In this document: positions 24,174 to 30,880 of the stretch, piece by piece
Numbering within the stretch: the first letter of the stretch is position 1
Layout of the letters: each line of letters opens with the position of its first letter
DNA from: JAVWHX01 sp036639875
GTDB taxonomy: Bacteria > Bacillota_I > Bacilli_A > Erysipelotrichales > Coprobacillaceae
Assembly: GCA_036639875.1 (NCBI GenBank)
Contig: JAVWHX010000026.1
Span: 1-30,880, forward strand
Length of the DNA: 30,880 nt
Reading direction: 5' to 3'
Notes under the pieces: model-generated
Databases searched by the model: none
What the model was told of the DNA's origin: nothing
The model's input: only the letters and a program-made list of their open reading frames with translations
Program-made: the position numbers and the translations under genes

Positions 24174-24542
24174 ATGAATATACAAGACTTTTGGAAAGCA
24201 ACACTAAGTCAAGATGCTAATTCAATGAAAGAATATTTTGATTCAAATGCATATATACAATGGCATAATACAAATGAATGTTTTACAGTAGAAGAATTTA
24301 TACAAGCTAACTGTGAATATCCAGACAAATGGGATGGAGTCATTGAAAGAATTGAAAAGATTAATGATTTAATCATTACTGTTACTCATGTTTTTGCAGT
24401 TAATAAACCATTATCTTTTCATGTGACATCTTTTATAAGGATAAAAGTTAATAAAATAGTTTCAATTGATGAATACTGGGGTGATGATGGTGTTGCTCCA
24501 CAATGGAGATTAGATAAACATATAGGAAAACCAATAAAGTAA
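24174..24542 (+). CDS. NTF2-like / SnoaL-like small protein
   Basis: This 122-residue protein has the length and pattern of the NTF2-like (cone-shaped alpha+beta barrel) superfamily. An N-terminal helix (IQDFWKATLSQDANSMKEYF) is followed by NAYIQWHNTNECFTVEEFIQAN, then beta strands ending in SIDEYWGDDGVAPQWR. This region, with D-E-Y-W-x-D-D-G, is typical of the small family members found in Firmicutes. Functions in the superfamily range from isomerase to ligand binding, so none is assigned. AGAGGG lies upstream at a rather long spacing. A perfect hairpin begins at its stop codon. Nothing upstream suggests an operon partner. Confidence 0.72.
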   Translation: MNIQDFWKATLSQDANSMKEYFDSNAYIQWHNTNECFTVEEFIQANCEYPDKWDGVIERIEKINDLIITVTHVFAVNKPLSFHVTSFIRIKVNKIVSIDEYWGDDGVAPQWRLDKHIGKPIK

Positions 24543-24571
24543 AATAATAGTGGAGGAATACTATTATTTTT
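24541..24571 (+). terminator. Hairpin terminator between the NTF2-like and GNAT genes
   Basis: AAAATAATAGT (24541-24551) pairs perfectly with ACTATTATTTT (24560-24570) over 11 bp. The loop GGAGGAAT happens to contain a Shine-Dalgarno-like GGAGGA. The T run is short and the stem A+T-rich, so termination may be partial and the next gene may be reached by readthrough. Confidence 0.6.
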
Positions 24572-24643
24572 AAGAATTATCCAATGGAAAGTATGACATA
24601 CAAGAGATATATTTATAGAATAACTAAGAGAGGAAAATGGAAT

Positions 24644-25396
24644 ATGGAGACTAATGATTTTATAAATTTAACAGTAGAAAATATAGCTAGTGAACATTTG
24701 TGCTGTATTATTCGAAGTAAAAAACTTCATCCTGGTGTAGAAGCAAAACGAAAATGGCTTTTAGAAAGAATAAAAGAAGGTCATGTTTTTAGAAAGTTAA
24801 ATGCTAAAGCTACAGTTTTTATTGAATATGCACCATTACAAACTGCTTGGGTACCTATTGTTGGAGATAATTATGTTTATATATACTGTTTATGGGCTTT
24901 AGGAAATGAAAAGGGAAAAGGATATGGTAAATCATTGATGGAATATTGTTTGGCTGATGCCAAAGCAAGTGGTAAATCTGGGGTTTGTATGTTGGGTGCA
25001 AAGAAACAAAAACATTGGCTGACAGATCAATCATTTGCGAAGAAGTTTGGTTTTGAAGTCGTTGATAGTACTGAAAATGGTTATGAATTACTCGCTCTTT
25101 CTTTTGATGGAACAAAACCAAGTTTTACTCAAAGTGCTAAGAGATTAGAAATTGATAATCATGAACTGACAATTTGTTATGATATGCAATGTCCATTTGT
25201 CTATCAAAATATTGAAGCAATTAAAGAGTATTGTGAAGTTAATAATATTCCTGTATCTTTAATTGAGGTAGATACATTACAAAAAGCTAAAGAATTACCT
25301 TGTGTGTTTAATAATTTTGGAGTGTTTTATAAGGGGAATTTTGAGACAGTCAATTTATTAGAATTATCACAGTTAAAAAGAATACTAAAGAAATAA
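24644..25396 (+). CDS. GNAT acetyltransferase with C-terminal YoaP-like domain
   Basis: This 250-residue protein has an N-terminal GNAT domain (about 1-160) with YIYCLWALGNEKGKGYGKSLMEY, giving the acetyl-CoA loop G-K-G-Y-G-K. A C-terminal domain (about 185-245) begins ICYDMQCPFVYQNIEAIKEYC and contains a KAKELPCVFNNFGVFYKGNF segment, typical of the YoaP-like domain with a thioredoxin-like look and conserved Cys. The substrate is unknown. The frame is open from ATG 24584, but that start lies just after the hairpin without a ribosome binding site. AGAGAGG upstream of 24644 and the conserved start METNDF support the later one. It stands alone before the debris region. Confidence 0.8.
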   Translation: METNDFINLTVENIASEHLCCIIRSKKLHPGVEAKRKWLLERIKEGHVFRKLNAKATVFIEYAPLQTAWVPIVGDNYVYIYCLWALGNEKGKGYGKSLMEYCLADAKASGKSGVCMLGAKKQKHWLTDQSFAKKFGFEVVDSTENGYELLALSFDGTKPSFTQSAKRLEIDNHELTICYDMQCPFVYQNIEAIKEYCEVNNIPVSLIEVDTLQKAKELPCVFNNFGVFYKGNFETVNLLELSQLKRILKK

Positions 25397-25840
25397 AGAA
25401 TAGATAATTTATATTGTAGCTAGTAACTTTTACAGCTTTTTCTACCCAATATTATTTTGTTATAGAGTGTATTGAAATCCTTGATTTTACAGGCGTTATC
25501 AAGAAATGGTGATTTGTTTCCCGTTTTGCTTGTTATGTGATTTTATAGGATATTACCAATTTAATAAGGGGAAATTCAAGGGAATGTTTGATTTGTTTTA
25601 GCTCACGAAGGGAGCGTAGCCACACAATTTATTGTGATAATGGGGGGATATATCCCCAACAAGCAAAAGTATAAGGTGGTCACCCATATGCCCTGATTGC
25701 CACAATGATGATGTGATGGTGTATGGATTTGATGACGGTAGATTATTACGCCATAATAATGGAAAATGCTATTAAAGTTGCAGTGACCTAAAATAGATTA
25801 GATTTTCTGAGAGGTTGTTTGTATTTTTTCACAAAACATC
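25397..25840 (+). other. Gene-free stretch with mobile-element-like debris
   Basis: No intact gene is seen. From about 25560 the composition changes: 25641-25760 is about 42% G+C by hand count against roughly 30% around it. Closely spaced inverted repeats occur: GCTC (25601-25604)/GAGC (25612-25615), CACAAT (25623-25628)/ATTGTG (25631-25636) and the perfect palindrome GGGGATATATCCCC (25644-25657). This cluster recalls transfer origins of mobilizable elements, but I cannot name one. An open frame without a start codon (25640-25774) encodes a zinc-ribbon-like ICPDCHNDDV and ends RHNNGKCY. I read it as a remnant of an integrated element. Confidence 0.45.
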
Positions 25841-25871
25841 TTGACTCTACCGTTGGGGAAGCGTTTATACT
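25841..25871 (+). promoter_or_regulatory. MerR-type promoter with 19-bp spacer
   Basis: TTGACT (25841-25846) and TATACT (25866-25871) are 19 bp apart. The spacer contains the imperfect dyad CTACC ... GGGGAAG. An over-long spacer of 19-20 bp with the operator between -35 and -10 is the hallmark of MerR-family regulation, where the regulator untwists DNA to activate. It lies 36 nt upstream of a merR-like gene, so autoregulation is likely. Confidence 0.85.
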
Positions 25872-25907
25872 AAAGTCAGAACCAACAATAATGGGAGGAT
25901 TTAGCAT

Positions 25908-26768
25908 ATGAACGAATTGATTAAGATTAGAGATATATCAACTAAATATGATATATCAGCTCGTACTCTACGCTATTACGAGGATATGGGACTTATAACA
26001 AGCACAAGAAGTGATAATTACGCATACAGGCTATATGACGATAATGCCATACAACGACTTGAACAAATTTTAATCCTACGGAAGTTAAACATCAGCGTTA
26101 AAGACATCCAACGAATATTTAATACATCTGGTTCTGAAGTTGTGTTAGAGGTACTTGAAAAAAAGGTGAATGCTATTGACGAGGAAGTATCTCTCTTGCA
26201 CGAATTAAAAACAATAGTTTTGGATTTTATCCGTCAAATTGAGCAATCTGATTTTAGCAGAGAATCTGATATCAAGATGTTATACGAAAAAGCTAAAGAA
26301 ATCGAAACACAGATTGTCAATGTTGATTATGACGGAAATGCGGCGAATGTAAATCGATTGTTGGAAGTTACACAAAAGTTAGTGGCAACACCGGATATAA
26401 TTGAAAAGCATTCATACTGTTATTTAATATTTAATTTAAACAACAAACAAAATGTGATTGAAGCTGTTGAAATGTATACAAAAGCTTTTAATGCTGAAAT
26501 CACTTCTAAAGATGAGTTTACTGGTGGAGCTGAATGGATTGGCATTAATATAACATTGTTTAATTTTGGAATATTCATACAGTCTAACAATGAGGGGCAT
26601 AGTGGAGAGTGTTGTATACATTTTGCATCGGAAGATGAATTACGAAAAGCATATGATGTTATGAAAGAAGAAGCAGAAGAATGTAAATTAAACACAGATT
26701 GGGGTTGGACACCTTTATCTGCTGTTATTAGAGATAAGTTTGGAGTTTTCTGGTTATTTTGTATTTAA
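25908..26768 (+). CDS. MerR-family regulator fused to a VOC (PhnB-like) domain
   Basis: This is a 286-residue protein. Residues 1-75 form a MerR winged helix (IRDISTKYDISARTLRYYEDMGLI, then YRLYDDNAIQRLEQILILRKL), followed by the dimerisation coiled coil (about 80-150). From about residue 165 the protein switches to a vicinal-oxygen-chelate, PhnB-like domain: YLIFNLNNKQNVIEAVEMYTKAFNAEI, then GAEWIGINITLFNFGIFIQSN, ending with WGWTPLSAVIRDKFGVFWLFCI. The effector would bind there. Codon use changes too: the 5' half has more G/C-ending codons and the 3' half is A+T-rich like the host. GGGAGGA precedes the ATG, and a MerR-type promoter lies upstream. Confidence 0.85.
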   Translation: MNELIKIRDISTKYDISARTLRYYEDMGLITSTRSDNYAYRLYDDNAIQRLEQILILRKLNISVKDIQRIFNTSGSEVVLEVLEKKVNAIDEEVSLLHELKTIVLDFIRQIEQSDFSRESDIKMLYEKAKEIETQIVNVDYDGNAANVNRLLEVTQKLVATPDIIEKHSYCYLIFNLNNKQNVIEAVEMYTKAFNAEITSKDEFTGGAEWIGINITLFNFGIFIQSNNEGHSGECCIHFASEDELRKAYDVMKEEAEECKLNTDWGWTPLSAVIRDKFGVFWLFCI

Positions 26769-26975
26769 AAATCAATGGTCTTGAACATATTTGCAAAATG
26801 AACACAACCCCACACAAAATTTTGATTTCCCTTTATAAATTTCTGCCAAGGGAAAAAGTAAGGGAAAACAAGGACAAAATAGCATGGCAAAAGTCAAAAA
26901 ACGCAGTAACATCAAGTTTTTTTGAAAAAACTAAAGCTTATTTATATTTTATTCTTATAGAAAGGACAATATGTT
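26769..26975 (+). other. Intergenic stretch downstream of the MerR fusion
   Basis: I see no real gene here. A frame over 26759-26986 has no ribosome binding site, overlaps the MerR gene and resembles nothing known. The part at 26848-26925 has atypical words (repeated AAGGGAAAA, then ATGGCAAAAGTC) and a short frame MAKVKKRSNIKFF that stops at once. It may be the other edge of the inserted debris around the MerR gene. AAAGGA at 26961-26966 belongs to the next small gene. Confidence 0.4.
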
Positions 26976-27095
26976 ATGAAAAATAAAAAAGAAACATTAA
27001 AAAAGAATAACACATTACTATTATTTCTTATATTAGCAGGTATTGTAGGATCAATGATTGGTGTATATATATCGCAGAATGGATTCTGTTTTTAA
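26976..27095 (+). CDS. Small 39-residue membrane protein
   Basis: The 39-codon frame starts with the basic MKNKKETLKKNN, followed by one hydrophobic helix (about 14-33, LLLFLILAGIVGSMIGVYIS) with a glycine zipper-like GxxGSMxG, and ends NGFCF. AAAGGA lies 9 nt before the ATG. The stop is 18 nt before the next gene, so the two probably share a transcript. It resembles the N-terminal anchor of larger membrane proteins of Firmicutes and could be a truncated remnant of one, but it is intact as a frame with its own ribosome binding site. Function is unknown. Confidence 0.55.
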   Translation: MKNKKETLKKNNTLLLFLILAGIVGSMIGVYISQNGFCF

Positions 27096-27113
27096 TAGAT
27101 AAAGGAGTGGTGT

Positions 27114-27578
27114 ATGAGAAAAACAAATAAAACAACAGAAGAAATTGTTAAAGATATGTTATCTAAAGACTCTTATAAAATATGGGAAGCAAGTTGTCAT
27201 ATCTGTTCATTAAGTCAAAATCATAATAGAGTTATAGAATTATTACCATATAAAGATCAAATGATTTCTGCTACAAAAGGGATTGCCTTAGGTGGTGCTT
27301 TAGGGCCTAATATAAGATTTTTAAATAAAGCATTTGATATAATATCATTTCATGAAAATGGAGATTATTGTCCATGTTGCTTATTAAGTGAAGATTCTAA
27401 TCCAATACATTTAATTGATGATGGATACTTTACTCTTGTAGATACAATTTATTTAAAAGATAGTCATTATATTGATTATTATTTGGTATCTTGTCATCGT
27501 TGTCATACAGTCTATAAAGTAGAACAAAGAGAGTATCATTATACATGGTGGAATTGGGAAATGGTTGATAAAGAATAA
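27114..27578 (+). CDS. Cys-rich hypothetical protein, probable zinc binder
   Basis: I do not recognise this 154-residue protein. It has three C-x-x-C knuckles: SCHICS (residues 28-31), YCPCCL (about 86-89) and SCHRCH (about 126-129), a pattern that suggests one or two structural zinc sites. Between the first and second lies SATKGIALGGALGPNIRFLNKAFDI, a short glycine-rich helix that might touch a membrane. No signal peptide is present. AAAGGAGTGG precedes the ATG at a good distance. It follows the 39-residue membrane peptide by 18 nt and ends at a strong terminator, so these two form a short operon. A zinc-ribbon protein that associates with membrane is a guess. Confidence 0.7.
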   Translation: MRKTNKTTEEIVKDMLSKDSYKIWEASCHICSLSQNHNRVIELLPYKDQMISATKGIALGGALGPNIRFLNKAFDIISFHENGDYCPCCLLSEDSNPIHLIDDGYFTLVDTIYLKDSHYIDYYLVSCHRCHTVYKVEQREYHYTWWNWEMVDKE

Positions 27579-27580
27579 AG

Positions 27581-27611
27581 CAGTTTGTTTGAAAAAGAAC
27601 GAACTGTTTTT
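27581..27611 (+). terminator. Terminator of the Cys-rich gene
   Basis: CAGTTTGTT (27581-27589) pairs with AACGAACTG (27598-27606), 9 bp with one G-U pair, loop 8 nt, then a T run to 27611. Confidence 0.83.
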
Positions 27612-27616
27612 ATAAT

Positions 27617-27646
27617 AAAAAAAGAAGACAGTGATTTGTCTTCTTT
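27617..27646 (-). terminator. Terminator of the ABC transporter gene
   Basis: On the minus strand AAGAAGACA (27645-27637) pairs with TGTCTTCTT (27630-27622) around a 6-nt loop and is followed by a T run. It lies 8 nt past the stop codon of the leftward ABC gene and back to back with the plus-strand terminator. Confidence 0.88.
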
Positions 27647-27653
27647 CATAGAA

Positions 27654-30461
27654 TTATCTATCTTTAATAGCGTCTACAGGTTTCTTGCGTGAAATCTTAT
27701 AAACTGGTAATACAGAAGCTATAAAGGCTACTGCAATAGAAATAACAAGGAGTAAAATGATTTGTAATGGTCCAAAGTTAAGGACTGTCACAAGCACACC
27801 AAAATCATTTCTTATAAATTGATTGATAAATAAAGTTCCTGCAAAGCATGCACTAACAGCTAATAACCAGTTAATAAGTGCAATAATCAAACTTTCATTT
27901 AAGAATATTTTTAGAACATCCATACCACGTGCTCCAACAGCTCTTAAAATACCAATTTCACGTTTCTTATTTGCAATACTAGTTGCAATAAAGTTACAGA
28001 ACATAATTGCTGCAAAGACTGCAAAACCAATACCTACCCAGAAGAAGACATCCCCTAATACAGCGACAACTGAATTCACAGAAGTAAGCATCGGCATAAC
28101 TTGATTGTTAAGCGTATAACTTGTTTTATCTATTCCATCGTCATAAGTATATGTGATAACATCTTTTAGTGTTTCATCATCACTCATTGGAGAAAGAACA
28201 AACTCAGCATAACCACTTTTACTAAATTCATATTTATCTATTAATTTATCTTTTAATACAAAGGCATGACTTTCAGTATTAAAATCATTAATATAAACTC
28301 CAGCAATTTTATCAATAATATTGTCTATATGATCACCAGGTAAACTTAAAGAAGCTACAAGTTTAGAACTTACAATTTGTGATTGATATTTCTTAACAGC
28401 CTCTTTTACAATATTGATAACTGCTTTTTCATCTGTAGGATCAGTCATTCTTTGACTTACATAATCTTGTAATGTTATTGTTTTATCAACACGTAAGGTT
28501 TTAATTGTATTGTAATTAACATAGAAACTACCACCATTATCAAAGTCTACAAGTTTATCTTTATTAATATCATTAAAGTTATAGAAACATTCAGGGTTCA
28601 TATAGTTATCATCTATGGATAAATCTAAATATTGACCACCAAATTGTGCTGAATAAAGATTATAATTATCTATACTATTTTGTAATCTTGTATCATTAAC
28701 ATAACCAAGTGAATGATAACTATTCATTAACAATGTTTGTAATTCAGAAGTTAAATAATAAGAATTTAATCCTTCACTATGTTCTTCTTTTAATACTTCA
28801 TAACGTGATAAATCAACATGTGTATCTAAGATACCACTAATAGTAAAATCAATATTTTGAGAATTAATTGTTAATGTTAGTGTTTTACCAATCAAATCTT
28901 TTGAAGATTGAATAGAAGAAGTCTTTATCTTTCCTTTAGAATCAGTAATCTTATATCCAAAGTCTTTAAATGTATTAGCAAAGAATTCAGTCACAACAAT
29001 TTCTTTATCAGTCTTTGGTAGATTTCCAGTCAAACTGAAATCTTTTTCTTTTATAACATTATCATTAATTGTTGAAAGTGCAGAGAAATATGTTTGATAG
29101 AATAATCTCTGTTGTTCACCAGGAAGTTTTTCTGTATTTTCAATATATTGAGAGAACTCTAAAGATGTCCCAGAATTTGAAGATGAAAAAGTATTGATAA
29201 ACTTTAATTGTGGATATTTCTTTTGAATAACTTCTAAATCTTGAGAATTTAGTTTAGAAGGTTCATCATAAGAATAATTACCTTGATAAGTAATTTTTGT
29301 TGTTTTTCCTAGTGAAAGATAATCAATTTGACTATCTTTTATAGAATTAAAAGTTGTTGTTTCTTTATTGTATTCTGACATTGTATTTGTTAAACCAAAT
29401 AGTGTGAAAGACACAACTGATAATATAATTGTAATAAATAATCTAAATGGTTTAAGTTTAAGATTAGATAAAGCTAATTTCATTGAACTCTTAAATGGTA
29501 GCTTAGATTTAATAAAGTTAACTGATTGAGAAGCATAGTCTTTAAGGTTTAAATGTTTTTTTGATGTATCATGAAAAACTTCAATTCTACCTTCTTCATC
29601 AATATGATTTGTTTTCTTAATCTCTTGATTTGTATTCTTATTAAATGAAATAATTGTTTCTCCATTATGTTTCTTTAATTCTTGAATAATCTTTTCAATA
29701 TCATCATGTGTTAAATTTTCAGCATTTTGAATATTAATAAATTCATTCTCTAAAAAAGAAATACCTTCATTCATTTGTTGAGGAGCAATCAATTCCTTAC
29801 TAGTATCACTTGTAATCTTCCCATCAGCAAGCTCTATAATACGATCTGCATAGTTTTTGGCGAATTCCTTATCATGTGATACTATCAGAACAAGTTTGTC
29901 CTTAGATAGTTTCTTTAACGTATCAAAGACTTGTTTTCCTGTATTACTATCTAATGCTCCAGTAGGTTCATCAGCCATAATAATTTCCGGATTCTTAATT
30001 AATGCTCTTGCGATTGCTACTCTTTGTAATTGGCCACCAGATAACTCATTAGGCTTTCTATTACCAAGATCTTGTAAATCAACTTCATCAAGAATATCTT
30101 GAATAGCTTGATCAGTAACTTTCTTACCCTGTAATTGTAAAGCTAATGCAATGTTTTCTTTAACAGTAAAGTTATTCATAACATTATATTCTTGAAATAT
30201 AAAACCAATAAATGTATTACGATAAGAATCAAAATCACTTTGTTTGAAATCTTTACTTGATTTTCCACAAATAATAATTTCACCCTCACTAAACTGATCT
30301 AATCCTCCTAATACATTAAGAAGTGTAGATTTCCCACTTCCACTTTTCCCCAAGATAAAAACCATTCCCTTATCTTGAATTTGTAAATTTATATCATCTA
30401 AAGCACGAACTTGAACATTCTTTGATTTGTAAATCTTTGACAAATGTTTTATTTCTAGCAT
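27654..30461 (-). CDS. ABC transporter, fused ATPase and FtsX-type permease (MacB-like exporter family)
   Basis: This is a 935-residue fusion. The N-terminal nucleotide-binding domain (about 1-220) has Walker A G38-T46 (GKSGSGKST), Q-loop Q90, signature LSGGQ at 140-144, Walker B ending D164-E165 and the switch His in VSHDKEF. After an acidic linker, the permease has one helix near 340-360, a long extracytoplasmic domain (about 365-790) and three C-terminal FtsX-type helices, ending in the PVYKISRKKPVDAI motif. The family includes exporters of lipoproteins, peptides and antibiotics; no substrate is evident. GTG and ATG codons lie at 30470 and 30467, but AGAGG spaced 8 nt from ATG 30461 and the start MLEIKHLSK favour 30461. 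It is monocistronic and ends in its own terminator. Confidence 0.92.
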   Translation of the reverse strand: MLEIKHLSKIYKSKNVQVRALDDINLQIQDKGMVFILGKSGSGKSTLLNVLGGLDQFSEGEIIICGKSSKDFKQSDFDSYRNTFIGFIFQEYNVMNNFTVKENIALALQLQGKKVTDQAIQDILDEVDLQDLGNRKPNELSGGQLQRVAIARALIKNPEIIMADEPTGALDSNTGKQVFDTLKKLSKDKLVLIVSHDKEFAKNYADRIIELADGKITSDTSKELIAPQQMNEGISFLENEFINIQNAENLTHDDIEKIIQELKKHNGETIISFNKNTNQEIKKTNHIDEEGRIEVFHDTSKKHLNLKDYASQSVNFIKSKLPFKSSMKLALSNLKLKPFRLFITIILSVVSFTLFGLTNTMSEYNKETTTFNSIKDSQIDYLSLGKTTKITYQGNYSYDEPSKLNSQDLEVIQKKYPQLKFINTFSSSNSGTSLEFSQYIENTEKLPGEQQRLFYQTYFSALSTINDNVIKEKDFSLTGNLPKTDKEIVVTEFFANTFKDFGYKITDSKGKIKTSSIQSSKDLIGKTLTLTINSQNIDFTISGILDTHVDLSRYEVLKEEHSEGLNSYYLTSELQTLLMNSYHSLGYVNDTRLQNSIDNYNLYSAQFGGQYLDLSIDDNYMNPECFYNFNDINKDKLVDFDNGGSFYVNYNTIKTLRVDKTITLQDYVSQRMTDPTDEKAVINIVKEAVKKYQSQIVSSKLVASLSLPGDHIDNIIDKIAGVYINDFNTESHAFVLKDKLIDKYEFSKSGYAEFVLSPMSDDETLKDVITYTYDDGIDKTSYTLNNQVMPMLTSVNSVVAVLGDVFFWVGIGFAVFAAIMFCNFIATSIANKKREIGILRAVGARGMDVLKIFLNESLIIALINWLLAVSACFAGTLFINQFIRNDFGVLVTVLNFGPLQIILLLVISIAVAFIASVLPVYKISRKKPVDAIKDR

Positions 30462-30530
30462 TCTCATCACCTCTGCATTATTATATAGGAATCATATGTA
30501 TAAAATGTGTAAGATAATCTAAAGTTTTTC

Positions 30531-30561
30531 AAAAGAAAAAGGAGACAGGATGGGCCTGTCT
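30531..30561 (-). terminator. Terminator upstream of the ABC gene
   Basis: On the minus strand AGACAGG (30561-30555), loop CCCAT, CCTGTCT (30549-30543) is followed by CCTTTTTCTTTT. On the plus strand the hairpin is followed by a mixed pyrimidine tract, so the minus direction is the better terminator. No minus-strand gene lies upstream within the window. It either ends a transcript from beyond the window or attenuates transcription entering from the right repeat. Confidence 0.7.
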
Positions 30562-30602
30562 TCTCTTTCTTGGGTTTACCAATATTAGGAATATAACTAA
30601 TT

Positions 30603-30659
30603 GATAACTTACATCTATTTTAATGGGGAGGAAAAATAGAGGGGAAAGTGTAAGCTATC
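30603..30659. other. Large imperfect hairpin in the ABC leader region
   Basis: GATAACTTACA (30603-30613) pairs with TGTAAGCTATC (30649-30659), 11 positions with one mismatch on the plus strand that is a G-U pair in minus-strand RNA. TCTATTTT (30614-30621) pairs with AAAATAGA (30633-30640). An 8-nt bulge GGGGAAAG (30641-30648) and the loop AATGGGGAGGA interrupt it. The single wobble favours a role in minus-strand RNA. No coding frame with a ribosome binding site overlaps it. It could be a leader RNA structure of the ABC gene. Confidence 0.5.
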
Positions 30660-30699
30660 TGTATATATAATTACCATATTATAAAGTTTTATACATAAA

Positions 30700-30776
30700 A
30701 ATCTAACCCTAGATAAATGTTGGCAAATGTGTTTAACACCGTATTATAGGATTTAAACACTTATAATACAAACCCT
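30700..30776 (-). repeat. Right copy of the perfect 77-bp inverted repeat
   Basis: This copy is the exact reverse complement of 1-77. Its main promoter faces left, towards the ABC gene: -35 TTGTAT at 30771-30766 and -10 TATAAT at 30748-30743, with start near 30736. The outward candidate promoter (TTGGCA 30720-30725, TATTAT 30742-30747) faces right, out of the window. Base 30777 is the first outside the known identity. Confidence 0.95.
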
Positions 30777-30880
30777 CTTATATTTGTATATGGTAAAATA
30801 TATACGAGCTAACTATATTAAAATCAAGTGATTTTTAATAATTAGTGGAAATATATTTTAGAACCTTGAAAAGTGAATAA
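30777..30880 (+). other. Non-coding right edge
   Basis: No gene is seen in the last 104 bases. TG-G-TAAAAT (30791-30799) could be an extended -10 pointing right, and AAAATCA (30820-30826)/TGATTTT (30829-30835) is a short dyad just downstream that could be an operator for a gene beyond the window. Evidence is motif-level only. Confidence 0.3.

Noticed and set aside
24552..24584. GGAGGA in the hairpin loop as the ribosome binding site for an ATG at 24584
   Set aside because: The distance is about 27 nt and the motif lies in a stable hairpin loop. The protein family start at 24644 has its own AGAGAGG.
26759..26986. 75-codon frame overlapping the end of the MerR-VOC gene
   Set aside because: It has no ribosome binding site, overlaps a real gene and shows no protein-like pattern. 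The true small gene starts at 26976 in another frame.
27823..28104. 93-codon plus-strand frame opposite the ABC gene
   Set aside because: It is a shadow of the well-supported leftward permease frame and lacks a ribosome binding site.
30596..30680. Short frames across the hairpin as a leader peptide for the ABC gene
   Set aside because: Minus-strand and plus-strand frames of 15-20 codons exist but none has a ribosome binding site, so a peptide leader is not supported.
1..30880. tRNA, rRNA, CRISPR arrays or complete insertion sequences
   Set aside because: I looked for cloverleaf-like segments, regularly spaced repeats and transposase genes and found none. The only recombinase is the orphan at 16202-16798.

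Overview
The window is AT-rich (roughly 30% G+C by eye), gene-dense, Gram-positive chromosomal DNA. Strong AGGAGG-type ribosome binding sites, sigma-A promoters and intrinsic terminators punctuate almost every transcription unit. A SpoIIE-type sporulation phosphatase, the order spoIIE-tilS-hpt-ftsH-hslO, a CcpA-like cre site and Spo0A boxes point to a spore-forming Firmicute. The extreme A+T content and gene content fit a gut Erysipelotrichia (Coprobacillus/Thomasclavelia-like). The family placement is inference, not proof.

Layout. (1) 1-4097: a rightward accessory operon starting in a 77-bp repeat: flavodoxin-type reductase, cyclophilin-fold lipoprotein, DUF3737 beta-helix protein, a MalY/PatB C-S lyase broken by one in-frame TAG, a SemiSWEET sugar transporter and a T4 endonuclease V-like protein. 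(2) 4199-5808: a PhnO-like acetyltransferase and a class II Fic protein. (3) 5807-7181, leftward: a HAD phosphatase/mutase and an unrecognised gene. (4) 7266-9791: prfA-prmC-GNAT. (5) 9893-11404: two tandem RpiR-family regulators. (6) 11455-13444: a cre-controlled, exported, membrane-anchored metallo-beta-lactamase-fold protein. (7) 13449-16133: an OmpR/histidine kinase pair with direct repeats at its promoter. (8) 16156-16809: an orphan small serine recombinase. (9) 16808-23932: spoIIE, tilS, hpt, ftsH, a 29-residue membrane peptide and hslO. (10) 24174-27611: small accessory genes, a higher-G+C stretch that looks like mobile-element debris, a MerR-VOC fusion, a 39-residue membrane peptide and a Cys-rich protein. 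(11) 27654-30461, leftward: a fused ABC ATPase/FtsX-type permease. (12) 30462-30880: non-coding, with a terminator, a large hairpin and the second copy of the 77-bp repeat.

The most striking non-genic feature is the perfect 77-bp inverted repeat at 1-77 and 30700-30776, which brackets nearly the whole window. Each copy contains an inward-facing promoter, an overlapping outward one and two interleaved dyads. The left copy appears to drive the flavodoxin operon. The right copy faces the ABC gene through a structured leader and a terminator. Other points of interest are the spoIIE promoter, which has a perfect Spo0A box and the non-standard 21-bp spacer known from Bacillus, and a second perfect Spo0A box in front of the orphan recombinase. 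Others are the single nonsense codon in the C-S lyase and two small membrane-peptide genes. I found no tRNA, rRNA, CRISPR array, complete insertion sequence or replication origin.
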